In this document: one piece after another, positions 8,282 through 14,111 of the stretch | Layout of the letters: every line of letters starts with the position of its first letter | How positions within the stretch are numbered: position 1 is the first letter of the stretch | NCBI GenBank assembly: GCA_016718825.1 | Contig: JADKCL010000010.1 | Coordinates: 161,778-225,777, forward strand | Source: Bacteroidota bacterium | GTDB lineage: Bacteria > Bacteroidota > Bacteroidia > J057 > JADKCL01 | Direction of reading: 5' to 3' | DNA length: 64,000 nt | The notes under the pieces: generated by a model | What the model was told of the DNA's origin: nothing | Database searches by the model: none | The model's input: the letters and a program-made list of their open reading frames with translations, nothing else | Position numbers and translations under genes: made by a program

Positions 8282-8785
8282 ATGAAAGATCTGACTAAAG
8301 TATTGATGATACTTCTCTTGGGCTTGATGGGAGGACTCTGTTCCAAAATGAACGCCCAAGTATGCTGTGGAACGTTCGCAGTCCGTCTTTTCACCGCCGA
8401 GCAAGTGGTCGTATCGGACGACAAACCTATTCTTAAGACATCGTATAAAGTCGTCAATCTTTATGATAGACGAGTCGATTTAAAGGAGCCTTTGGAAAAG
8501 AGAGACGGTTACTTCGCTGTAGGCATGAGACCGAATTCCAAGATTGTGATTACATTTAAAATGAAATGCAAACGCATGACAATCACCGCAAAAAATCTTC
8601 CTGCTTACGATACGCGAAGCTATGCAATCTCTATGCTGCAATTCAAGAAAGGTGATTTCTTTGTTGATGAAGCACTGCTTGGAGCATGGTGCGAAGAACA
8701 CCCGGAGAGAGAGAAGGAAGGGATTTTCCGAGGATATCGTCTCATTCCCATTGAATTTGTGAAACCATTTCAAAAAGGAAAATAA
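8282..8785 (+). CDS. secreted N-module protein, cassette copy 3
   Basis: 167 residues with the same signal peptide, QVCCGTFAVRL start and VKPFQKGK end as copy 2. Differences cluster in the last third (NLPAYDTRSYAISMLQFKKG, EALLGAWCEEHPEREKEGIF), where it resembles the full-length paralog (PGYDTRSFAIKDLQFREG). This patchy pattern suggests recent duplication plus gene conversion among family members. Function is unknown. It is preceded by the conserved ~40-bp leader. Confidence 0.7.
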   Translation: MKDLTKVLMILLLGLMGGLCSKMNAQVCCGTFAVRLFTAEQVVVSDDKPILKTSYKVVNLYDRRVDLKEPLEKRDGYFAVGMRPNSKIVITFKMKCKRMTITAKNLPAYDTRSYAISMLQFKKGDFFVDEALLGAWCEEHPEREKEGIFRGYRLIPIEFVKPFQKGK

Positions 8786-8988
8786 TGGCAGCGACAGTCT
8801 TTTATCCACCTTTGTCCTCGATTGTACAGCTCGATTTTCTTCCTGAGCAGTTGGACTTTATCCATACGGGATTGAGCAGATTGCTCAACGACCTGTATTA
8901 CAAGGACTTGCAAGTATCAATAAAGTGCGCGTGGAGACAGCGCATTTTACAGCTTGTCACTGATGAGCAAGAAACGACTGGACCTTGA
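8785..8988 (+). CDS. possible 67-residue ORF, longest version of the cassette trailer peptide
   Basis: Starts at the same TAATG overlap as the two shorter copies and shares MAATVFYPPLSSIVQLDFLP, but continues with QLDFIHTGLSRLLNDLYYKD and ends ...TDEQETTGP. If the trailer peptide is real, this is its least truncated form and copies 1 and 2 were cut by the duplication junction. No homolog is recognised and it may be non-coding. Confidence 0.28.
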   Translation: MAATVFYPPLSSIVQLDFLPEQLDFIHTGLSRLLNDLYYKDLQVSIKCAWRQRILQLVTDEQETTGP

Positions 8989-9001
8989 ACTTCAAACTCA
9001 A

Positions 9002-9021
9002 TTTTCCGCCGTGGCGGAAAA
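9002..9021. terminator. GC-rich hairpin just 3' of tRNA-His copy 1
   Basis: TTTTCCGCC and GGCGGAAAA form a perfect 9-bp stem with a 2-base loop, a few bases past the tRNA 3' end on the minus strand. Equivalent hairpins follow the other array tRNAs (9189-9210, 9382-9401, 9568-9582, 9757-9771, 9946-9961, 10134-10154, 10318-10330, 10514-10526). They may be terminators or 3' processing signals. Confidence 0.5.
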
Positions 9022-9025
9022 TTTG

Positions 9026-9098
9026 GGTGCAAGCCGGGAATCGAACCCGAATCTCCAGAATCACAGTCTGGTATGCTGACCTTTGCAACACAAGCACC
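9026..9098 (-). tRNA. tRNA-His (GTG), copy 1
   Basis: Anticodon stem CCAGA/TCTGG with loop CTGTGAT gives anticodon GTG. The T arm is TCGGG-TTCGATT-CCCGG. The 5' end GGTGCTTG supplies the G-1 that pairs with C73, the known tRNA-His identity pair. The D loop AAAGGTCA keeps A14, G18G19 and A21. The acceptor has two adjacent T-T mismatches. CCA is not encoded beyond the first C. Confidence 0.85.
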
Positions 9099-9213
9099 AT
9101 TTGAAGTTTGAGTTCAAGCGCACAGTTCGAGGTAAGGCTTCAGTTCCAAACCCAAACTCTTGAACTGCTTCTTCGAACTCCGAACTCAATGTTCTGCCAT
9201 GGCGGAACATTTG

Positions 9214-9286
9214 GGTGCAAGCCGGGAATCGAACCCGAATCTCCAGAATCACAGTCTGGTATGCTGACCTTTGCAACACAAGCACC
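9214..9286 (-). tRNA. tRNA-His (GTG), copy 2
   Basis: Identical to copy 1 across the tRNA body, including G-1/C73 and the two acceptor T-T mismatches. The flanking DNA is partly shared with copy 1 (a hairpin on the 3' side and an AGTTTGAGTT spacer on the 5' side), so a whole unit was duplicated. Confidence 0.85.
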
Positions 9287-9404
9287 ATTTGAAGTTTGAG
9301 TTCGAGTTAAAGAGCACAGTTCGAGATGATTCAGGCACGATGCCAAAACCCTCTAACCGTTTCCTCGAACTCCGAACTCAATTTTCCGCCAAGGCGGAAA
9401 ATTG

Positions 9405-9476
9405 TGGGTTGGGCAGGAATCGAACCTGCTCTTTACGGGGTTACAATCCGGTGCCATACCTTATGGCTTCCAACCC
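9405..9476 (-). tRNA. tRNA-like gene, anticodon GTA (Tyr?), no long variable arm, copy 1
   Basis: Acceptor GGGTTGG/CCAACCC, D stem GCCA/TGGC and T arm GCAGG-TTCGATT-CCTGC all pair perfectly, so it folds as a tRNA. The anticodon loop reads TTGTAAC (GTA), but the stem CCGGA/CCCGT has mismatches at both ends. Bacterial tRNA-Tyr normally has a long variable arm, absent here. An alternative 8-base loop (ATTGTAAC) inside ACCGG/CCCGT pairs slightly better. The amino acid assignment is therefore uncertain. Confidence 0.6.
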
Positions 9477-9493
9477 ATTTTGCGAAGCAAAAT
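9477..9493. other. hairpin abutting the 5' end of the GTA tRNA-like gene
   Basis: ATTTTGC-GAA-GCAAAAT begins at the base next to tRNA position 1. Equivalent hairpins abut tRNAs at 9667-9683, 10227-10243 and 10418-10434. The last reads ATTTGGC-GCA-GCCAAAT, a compensatory change that preserves pairing. Confidence 0.6.
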
Positions 9494-9504
9494 CCCTCTT
9501 CACG

Positions 9505-9556
9505 CACTCTCCCACTCACACTAACCATCGTTGTTTCAGTGTGAGTTGGAGTGTGA
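9505..9556. repeat. large inverted repeat in the tRNA array (family of four)
   Basis: CACTCTCCCACTCACACT at 9505-9522 is complementary, with two mismatches, to the sequence at 9539-9556. Homologous repeats lie at 9693-9747, 10253-10307 and 10443-10504. In all of them the arms are built from CTCACACT/AGTGTGAG. Confidence 0.75.
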
Positions 9557-9579
9557 GTTTTGAGTGGCTGCCCCTGCGG

Positions 9580-9666
9580 CAGCGGGCGGGAGACTCGAAC
9601 TCCCAATTCCACAGTTGTAGAACATTTGCCTTCCAAGCAAATTCCTCGTCCAGCCGGACGCCCGCT
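9580..9666 (-). tRNA. tRNA-Ser (GGA)
   Basis: Acceptor AGCGGGC/GCCCGCT pairs perfectly and the discriminator is G. Anticodon stem TTTGC/GCAAA with loop TTGGAAG gives GGA. A long variable arm TTCTAC/GTGGAA with a 4-base loop marks a class II serine tRNA. The T arm is GGGAG-TTCGAGT-CTCCC. Confidence 0.93.
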
Positions 9667-9692
9667 ATTTTGCGCAGCAAAATCTCTCCTTA

Positions 9693-9747
9693 CTCACACT
9701 CCATCTCACACTGACCAATGTTATTCAAGTGTGAGATAGAGCGTGAG
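9693..9747. repeat. large inverted repeat in the tRNA array
   Basis: CTCACACTCCATCTCACACT (9693-9712) pairs with 9728-9747 at 18 of 20 positions around a 15-base loop. It belongs to the same family as 9505-9556. Confidence 0.75.
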
Positions 9748-9772
9748 ATCAGAAGAAACGGCTGCGCCGTTG

Positions 9773-9845
9773 AGGGGAATGCAGGAATCGAACCTGCTCA
9801 ATCTTGTTTTGCAGACAAGCGCCTTTGCCAATCAGCCAAATCCCC
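9773..9845 (-). tRNA. tRNA-Cys (GCA)
   Basis: Anticodon stem CTTGT/ACAAG with loop CTGCAAA gives GCA. Acceptor GGGGATT/ATTCCCC has one T-T mismatch. The discriminator is T, the known U73 identity element of tRNA-Cys. The T arm is GCAGG-TTCGATT-CCTGC. Confidence 0.9.
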
Positions 9846-9967
9846 TTTTGGAGTTTCAGTTTGAGTTATAGGAAACAGTTCGCGTCACGTAGGTAGCCCC
9901 CATCGCAATATCCTCGAACCGATTCCACAAACTCCGAACTCAATGTTCCGCCATGGCGGAAAATTTG

Positions 9968-10039
9968 GGTGCAAGCCGGGAATCGAACCCGAATCTCCAG
10001 AATCACAGTCTGGTATGCTGACCTTGCAACACAAGCACC
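9968..10039 (-). tRNA. tRNA-His (GTG), copy 3, one-base shorter D loop
   Basis: Same sequence as copies 1 and 2 except that one A of the D-loop AAA run is missing. G-1/C73, anticodon GTG and T arm are unchanged. Confidence 0.82.
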
Positions 10040-10157
10040 ATTTGGAGTTTGAGTTTGAGTTCAAGAGCACAGTTCGAGATGATTCAGGCACGATGCCAAA
10101 ACCCTCTAACCGTTTCCTCGATCTCCGAACTCAATTTTCCGTCATGCCGGAAAATTG

Positions 10158-10226
10158 TGGGTTGGGCAGGAATCGAACCTGCTCTTTACGGGGTTACAAT
10201 CCGGTGCCATACCTTATGGCCAACCC
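10158..10226 (-). tRNA. tRNA-like gene, anticodon GTA, copy 2 with 3-base deletion
   Basis: Matches the copy at 9405-9476 but lacks three bases (AAG) at the acceptor/D-stem junction, removing the usual two-base linker and shortening the D stem. Anticodon arm and T arm are identical. It is either a decaying copy or an unusual tRNA. Confidence 0.5.
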
Positions 10227-10252
10227 ATTTTGCGAAGCAAAATCCCTCTTCA

Positions 10253-10307
10253 CTCACTCTCCCACTCACACTGTCCGTGGTTGTTTCAGTGTGAGTTGGA
10301 GTGTGAG
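10253..10307. repeat. large inverted repeat in the tRNA array
   Basis: The 21-base arms at 10253-10273 and 10287-10307 (CTCACTCTCCCACTCACACT type) match at 19 of 21 positions. Nearly the same sequence as the repeat at 9505-9556. Confidence 0.75.
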
Positions 10308-10330
10308 ATTGGAGTGGCTGCGCGGCGCAG

Positions 10331-10417
10331 CAGCGGGCGGGAGACTCGAACTCCCAATTCCCTCATCAGGAACTACCTGTTTTCAAGACAGGCCCCTCGT
10401 CCAGCCGGACGCCCGCT
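10331..10417 (-). tRNA. tRNA-Ser (TGA)
   Basis: Shares acceptor, D arm and T arm with tRNA-Ser(GGA) at 9580-9666. The anticodon stem CCTGT/ACAGG encloses CTTGAAA (anticodon TGA). The long variable arm is present with TTCC/GGAA pairing. Confidence 0.93.
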
Positions 10418-10442
10418 ATTTGGCGCAGCCAAATCCCTTCTT

Positions 10443-10504
10443 CTCACCCTCTCACTCACACTGAAGCCATATATGGTATATTTCAGTGTGAGAATGAGCG
10501 TGAG
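10443..10504. repeat. large inverted repeat in the tRNA array
   Basis: Arms CTCACCCTCTCACTCACACT.. (10443-10464) and ..AGTGTGAGAATGAGCGTGAG (10483-10504) pair imperfectly around an 18-base loop that itself contains the palindrome CATATATG. Confidence 0.7.
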
Positions 10505-10528
10505 AGTGAAGAAACGGCTGCGCCGTGG

Positions 10529-10616
10529 AGGAAGGTGCGGGTTTCGAACCCGCGCGCCGGCTTTCACCGACGACCTGATTAGCAGTCAGGCGCAATAACC
10601 ACTCTGCCAACCTTCC
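10529..10616 (-). tRNA. tRNA-Ser (GCT)
   Basis: Acceptor GGAAGGT/ACCTTCC is perfect. Anticodon stem CCTGA/TCAGG with loop CTGCTAA gives GCT. A long variable arm (class II) is present and the T arm is GCGGG-TTCGAAA-CCCGC. It is the first gene of the array in the direction of transcription. Confidence 0.92.
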
Positions 10617-10885
10617 TTGTAATAAAATTCTTTCTTCAATCAATTTCGCCTCGCATAAGAAGGAAAATCCACTCCTACAACATCCTCGAAATTCTATTCA
10701 GAATTCACTCAATCATTCAATTCCGCAATTTCAAATAACGAGCTCCATAGACATTATTATCCTGATCCGAAAGCCTCGGTGCAAATAAGAATTCCAGGAA
10801 AAAATCAACGCAATATGCTGCCAGAAGGCACAGCATTTGTGCCCAAATCAATCGCTAAAATTCGAAGAAGGTATTACGCAATGAC

Positions 10886-10912
10886 AACAAAAAACCCGAT
10901 CAATTGGACCGG
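10886..10912 (-). terminator. rho-independent terminator
   Basis: On the minus strand, CCCGGTC-CAATT-GATCGGG (7 bp with one G-T) is followed directly by TTTTTT. It ends some transcript coming from higher coordinates, where only a doubtful small ORF or a non-coding RNA could lie. Confidence 0.7.
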
Positions 10913-10946
10913 GCGCTTCTGGATATACTACTGAAAATCAATACTC

Positions 10947-11069
10947 TCAGTCTCGATACCCGCACCCGGATGAATAGGAATAACTATGGGAATACGAACA
11001 TGAGCATGCATGCAATACAAACGCTGTGGCTTGGACCATGTTATTTTCGATGTTGTTTTTCGTATTCAT
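10947..11069 (-). CDS. doubtful 40-residue peptide upstream of a terminator
   Basis: MNTKNNIENNMVQATAFVLH continues into a Cys/Ser/Tyr-rich tail (CSCSYSHSYSYSSGCG) and stops about 35 bases before a good rho-independent terminator. No homolog is recognised. The terminator is the only support for a transcript here, which could equally be a small RNA. Confidence 0.22.
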   Translation of the reverse strand: MNTKNNIENNMVQATAFVLHACSCSYSHSYSYSSGCGYRD

Positions 11070-11547
11070 TTTCTTAATGCGAATCCCGTTTGTGGAATCA
11101 CTTTGCAAACATACGAACGATTTCCATATTTGATTCAATTATTTTTTAAATATTTCGAATTTAGTGATTGAATTGTTCGATTCGTGGATTGAACGGTTAT
11201 TTCAGACTTCCATCATAATATGCATCATTCATTTTCAAACTCATTTGTAATCGGTTGCGGACCAATTTTACTTTTTGTCCGATTCCCACAGATTTACAAG
11301 GTTGTCATGCTTTGCCTTCGTCGTCCATTCGCGTCGAATGTCCCGCTGAACTTCACAAGACTGAAAAGTCAGCGTTACAGCCTCACATCCATCTTTCGTA
11401 CATTTTGAAAGGCATTGATGAGGATTCGCAGGAATTTCCCCCATATTCCTTGATCAGCAACCCAATTTGCAGCACTTTCAGCAATTCGAAAGTTCAAAAC
11501 CTGGTAAATGGGTGGTCCCCACATTAATTTTGATGAAAACGAGAGAA

Positions 11548-12237
11548 ATGAAAACGATTGGACTGGTAGGCGGCATCGTTTGGCCTAGCACCATCGAATA
11601 TTACAAGCTCCTCAATTCGGGAGTTAATGCGGCGTTGGGGAAGCATAACTTTTGCAAATGCATTGTCTATTCGCTTAATTTTCAAGAGATTCAAGACAAC
11701 AATGCATCCGAAGACTGGGATGCAACCTACGAACTTCTGCTTGCAGCCTGTCAGAATCTGGTAAAGGCAGGGGCGGATGCGGTTTTGATTTGCGCAAATA
11801 CAATGCATTTCGCCGCGGACAAAATCCGCGCACATTTGCCGGTGCCGCTTATCCATATCGCCGAAGTGACTGGTGCTTCAATTGTGTCACAAGGCATCAA
11901 AACCGTTGCACTTCTTGGAACACGCTACACGATGGAAATGGATTTTTACCAAAACAAGCTCAAAGCACTGGGAATTAGCGTATTCATCCCCTCAGAGGAA
12001 GACCGCGAATTCATTCATTCCACGATTTACAACGAGCTTTCTTTTGGGGTATTGCTGCCCGAAACCAAGAAGAAATATCAGACAATCATTGAAAATATGG
12101 CTCGAATGGGCGCGGAGGCTGTAATTTTGGGCTGCACCGAGATTCCGCTGCTCATTCAAGAAAATGATGTTTCGATCCCCGTATTTGACACAACAAAAAT
12201 CCATGCCGAAGCAGCAGTAAAATTCGTCTTGGGGTAA
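11548..12237 (+). CDS. aspartate/glutamate racemase family protein
   Basis: Cofactor-independent racemase of about 229 residues. The two catalytic cysteines lie in family motifs: CANTMHF near residue 82 and GCTEIPLL near 195. The N-terminus MKTIGLVGGIVWPSTIEYY is the standard beginning, so the start at 11548 is preferred over 11467 and 11533. The spread of motifs fits the aspartate racemase/YgeA branch rather than MurI, but the exact substrate is not certain. In typical members the first motif region starts GGMSW; here it reads GGIVW. The gene stands alone. Confidence 0.88.
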   Translation: MKTIGLVGGIVWPSTIEYYKLLNSGVNAALGKHNFCKCIVYSLNFQEIQDNNASEDWDATYELLLAACQNLVKAGADAVLICANTMHFAADKIRAHLPVPLIHIAEVTGASIVSQGIKTVALLGTRYTMEMDFYQNKLKALGISVFIPSEEDREFIHSTIYNELSFGVLLPETKKKYQTIIENMARMGAEAVILGCTEIPLLIQENDVSIPVFDTTKIHAEAAVKFVLG

Positions 12238-12293
12238 TGGATGGAAAGTAAAAAATGGCCTTAGGTTTCATTTTTGCACAAATTTCGGCGCAT

Positions 12294-12319
12294 GTTGGGG
12301 CACCTAGCCACCCCAAAAC
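12294..12319. other. hairpin downstream of the racemase gene
   Basis: GTTGGGG and CCCCAAAAC can pair around a 10-base loop. No T run follows, so it may be a weak terminator or part of the leader of the next gene. Confidence 0.35.
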
Positions 12320-12398
12320 TGTGTAACAGGAATACATTTTTCTGCTTTGATGCCGCTTGCGCACAGCGTTGTTTGGTGGAATCAAAAACGAAATTGTC

Positions 12399-14000
12399 AT
12401 GAAAAAATTCATCCTTTTCTGCCTGCTTGGCTTGGCCCTGCAAATGCAAGGGCAAAATGCTGCCTACGACCTGCTGGATTTGGGAAATTTCATTGCCCCA
12501 ATCCGCTCCGATGGGCAATTGTTTCAAAATACCCCTCTGAGCCTGAAAGGTTTGGAATGGCCCAAAACCACCGTGGTCAACGATAAACGCACGATGAGCT
12601 TCGCTGCCCATCTCTGGTATGGGGGGCTGGGGCCCAATGGAAACGTCGTCGTTGCGGCAGAAACCTACGGCCAAAATGGACAGACTTTTCATCCTGGTCT
12701 TTACAATTTTGACGGCTCGCTTTGGGATAAGGTATGGAAGATCAACCGTTCAGAGGTGGATCAATTCCGTTCGGACTTTGCCAATGGCACCCTCAATTTT
12801 GCAAACTATCAAGTGATTCAGGATTGGCCAGCCTTCGGAACCGATTTGAATGGCAATACGCGAGCCTGTGCGCCGTTTGTGGACATGGACAATGATCCAC
12901 AGCACTATACCCCCACAGCTGGAGATTATCCCGAATTTCCTGGCGATCAGGCAATCTATTTTCAGTTTGCAGACTTCCCGGCCACGCCGTCAGCCTACCT
13001 GAATCCGACCGGGATTGAGGTGAGGGCATTTGCCTATGTCTTTAATTGTCAGGAACTTCAAGACGTTCTATTTCTGCAATATGATCTTACCAACCAATCG
13101 GGAATCGCCTATACCGACTTTCAACTTGGCTTGTGGAATGACTTTGATATCGGAAACTACGGCGATGACTACCTCGCCTCCGATCCTTCACGCGACCTCT
13201 TTGTCGGATTCAACGGCGATGCCAATGACGAAACCCAATTTGGCTATGGAATGAATCCGCCCGCAATGGGTTGGACTTGCCTCAGTGCTGATGCAAGCGG
13301 GGGCATGTATTACAACAATGACTTCAGCATCAAGGGTAATCCGGAAACCGCCAATCATTATTACGGCTACCTCAAAAATCTCTGGAAAGACGGTTCAGTG
13401 CTGGTCGACAATGGTCTTGATGGATGGCAAACCACTTCGCCGGGCGCAGCTGCACAGTTTCCATACTCCGGCAACGGGGGCTGGTGTGGAGGCCCCGGCA
13501 CTGGATGGACCGAAATGGGCGCTGGAAATTCGCCATTTGACCGCAGGAGCTTGCTCTCTGTTGGCGAAAGCACTTTTGCGGCAGGTGAAACCAAATCCTA
13601 CACGTTTGCGATGTTGATGGCACGCGGATATTACAATGACAACTTGGGATCCGTTTGCGAACTTTTGGATATGACGGATTCGCTGCGTCTTTGGTGGGAA
13701 ACCGACCGGCTACCCTGCGGTGCCACGCTCACGGGCGTGGATCAGCCAAATGCCGAAGTTTTGGAAGCCAGCATTTTTCCCAACCCTGCTCATGACCTCG
13801 TGACACTGCGGTTTGAAAATCCGACCGGGCAATCTGCCAATTTGAGGATCGTGGATATCACAGGCCGTGTCGTCGCGAATCCATCCGCCACGAATACGAA
13901 CCAATTTGTCATTGATGTCCGAGATTTCAGCCCGGGAGTCTATTTCTTTCAATTGGAATGCGCAAGGCAATCCTTTGTCGGAAAATTTGTTCGAGACTGA
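12399..14000 (+). CDS. secreted T9SS type A sorting domain-containing protein
   Basis: 533 residues from the start at 12399 (MKKFILFCLLGLALQMQGQ signal peptide); the 14 residues read upstream are not part of it. The middle is a beta-rich extracellular domain without a recognised catalytic motif; aromatic and Gly/Asp-rich stretches (DMDNDPQHYTPTAGDYPEFPG) are typical of large Bacteroidota surface proteins. The last ~80 residues are a T9SS type A sorting domain: ASIFPNPAHDLVTLRF, a GRVV turn, SPGVYFFQL and the final KFVRD. It should be exported by Sec, then by T9SS, and anchored or released at the cell surface. Convergent with the GH5 gene. Confidence 0.85.
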   Translation: MKKFILFCLLGLALQMQGQNAAYDLLDLGNFIAPIRSDGQLFQNTPLSLKGLEWPKTTVVNDKRTMSFAAHLWYGGLGPNGNVVVAAETYGQNGQTFHPGLYNFDGSLWDKVWKINRSEVDQFRSDFANGTLNFANYQVIQDWPAFGTDLNGNTRACAPFVDMDNDPQHYTPTAGDYPEFPGDQAIYFQFADFPATPSAYLNPTGIEVRAFAYVFNCQELQDVLFLQYDLTNQSGIAYTDFQLGLWNDFDIGNYGDDYLASDPSRDLFVGFNGDANDETQFGYGMNPPAMGWTCLSADASGGMYYNNDFSIKGNPETANHYYGYLKNLWKDGSVLVDNGLDGWQTTSPGAAAQFPYSGNGGWCGGPGTGWTEMGAGNSPFDRRSLLSVGESTFAAGETKSYTFAMLMARGYYNDNLGSVCELLDMTDSLRLWWETDRLPCGATLTGVDQPNAEVLEASIFPNPAHDLVTLRFENPTGQSANLRIVDITGRVVANPSATNTNQFVIDVRDFSPGVYFFQLECARQSFVGKFVRD

Positions 14001-14026
14001 GCCCGGAACGAATCGGATGAATTGTG

Positions 14027-14078
14027 AAGCCGCAGCGGTCGCCTGGAATTCCTAAATTCCTTGCGACCGCTGCGGCTT
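14027..14078. terminator. bidirectional terminator between convergent genes
   Basis: AAGCCGCAGCGGTCGC (14027-14042) is the exact reverse complement of 14063-14078, a 16-bp stem with a 20-base loop that has its own GGAATT/AATTCC pairing. It lies between a plus gene ending at 14000 and a minus gene ending at 14112. Confidence 0.85.
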
Positions 14079-14111
14079 TCTGTTTTTGAAAATCTTAACG
14101 ATGCGGCAAGC

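Larger units (their letters stand above)
6966..8862 (+). repeat. three tandem ~648-650 bp cassettes
   Basis: Genes starting at 6984, 7634 and 8282 are spaced 650 and 648 bp apart. The last two units are almost identical at the base level from the shared leader (ATCATCTTG, ACGGAA, AAACCCTGATATGTAATGAAAG) through the coding region. Each coding region is followed by the same segment starting ATGGCAGC.ACAGTCTTTT. The third unit departs from the repeat after GAGCAGTTGGA near 8862. The first unit is more diverged in its coding part than in its trailer. Confidence 0.9.
10617..11547. other. gene-poor stretch of ~930 bp
   Basis: Apart from the terminator at 10886-10912 and a doubtful small ORF at 10947-11069, nothing is supported. 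The left end should hold the minus-strand promoter of the tRNA array, but no clear TAnnTTTG element was found. The rest is AT-rich with short unrelated frames. Confidence 0.45.

Noticed and set aside
3846..9666. Classical integrase-mediated genomic island at tRNA-Ser
   Set aside because: No integrase, transposase or clear attachment-site duplication of a tRNA 3' end was found; bracketing by tRNA modules is kept only as an observation.
9002..10620. CRISPR-like appearance of repeated units in the tRNA region
   Set aside because: The repeated units are tRNA genes and their flanking hairpins; spacing is irregular and no cas genes are present.
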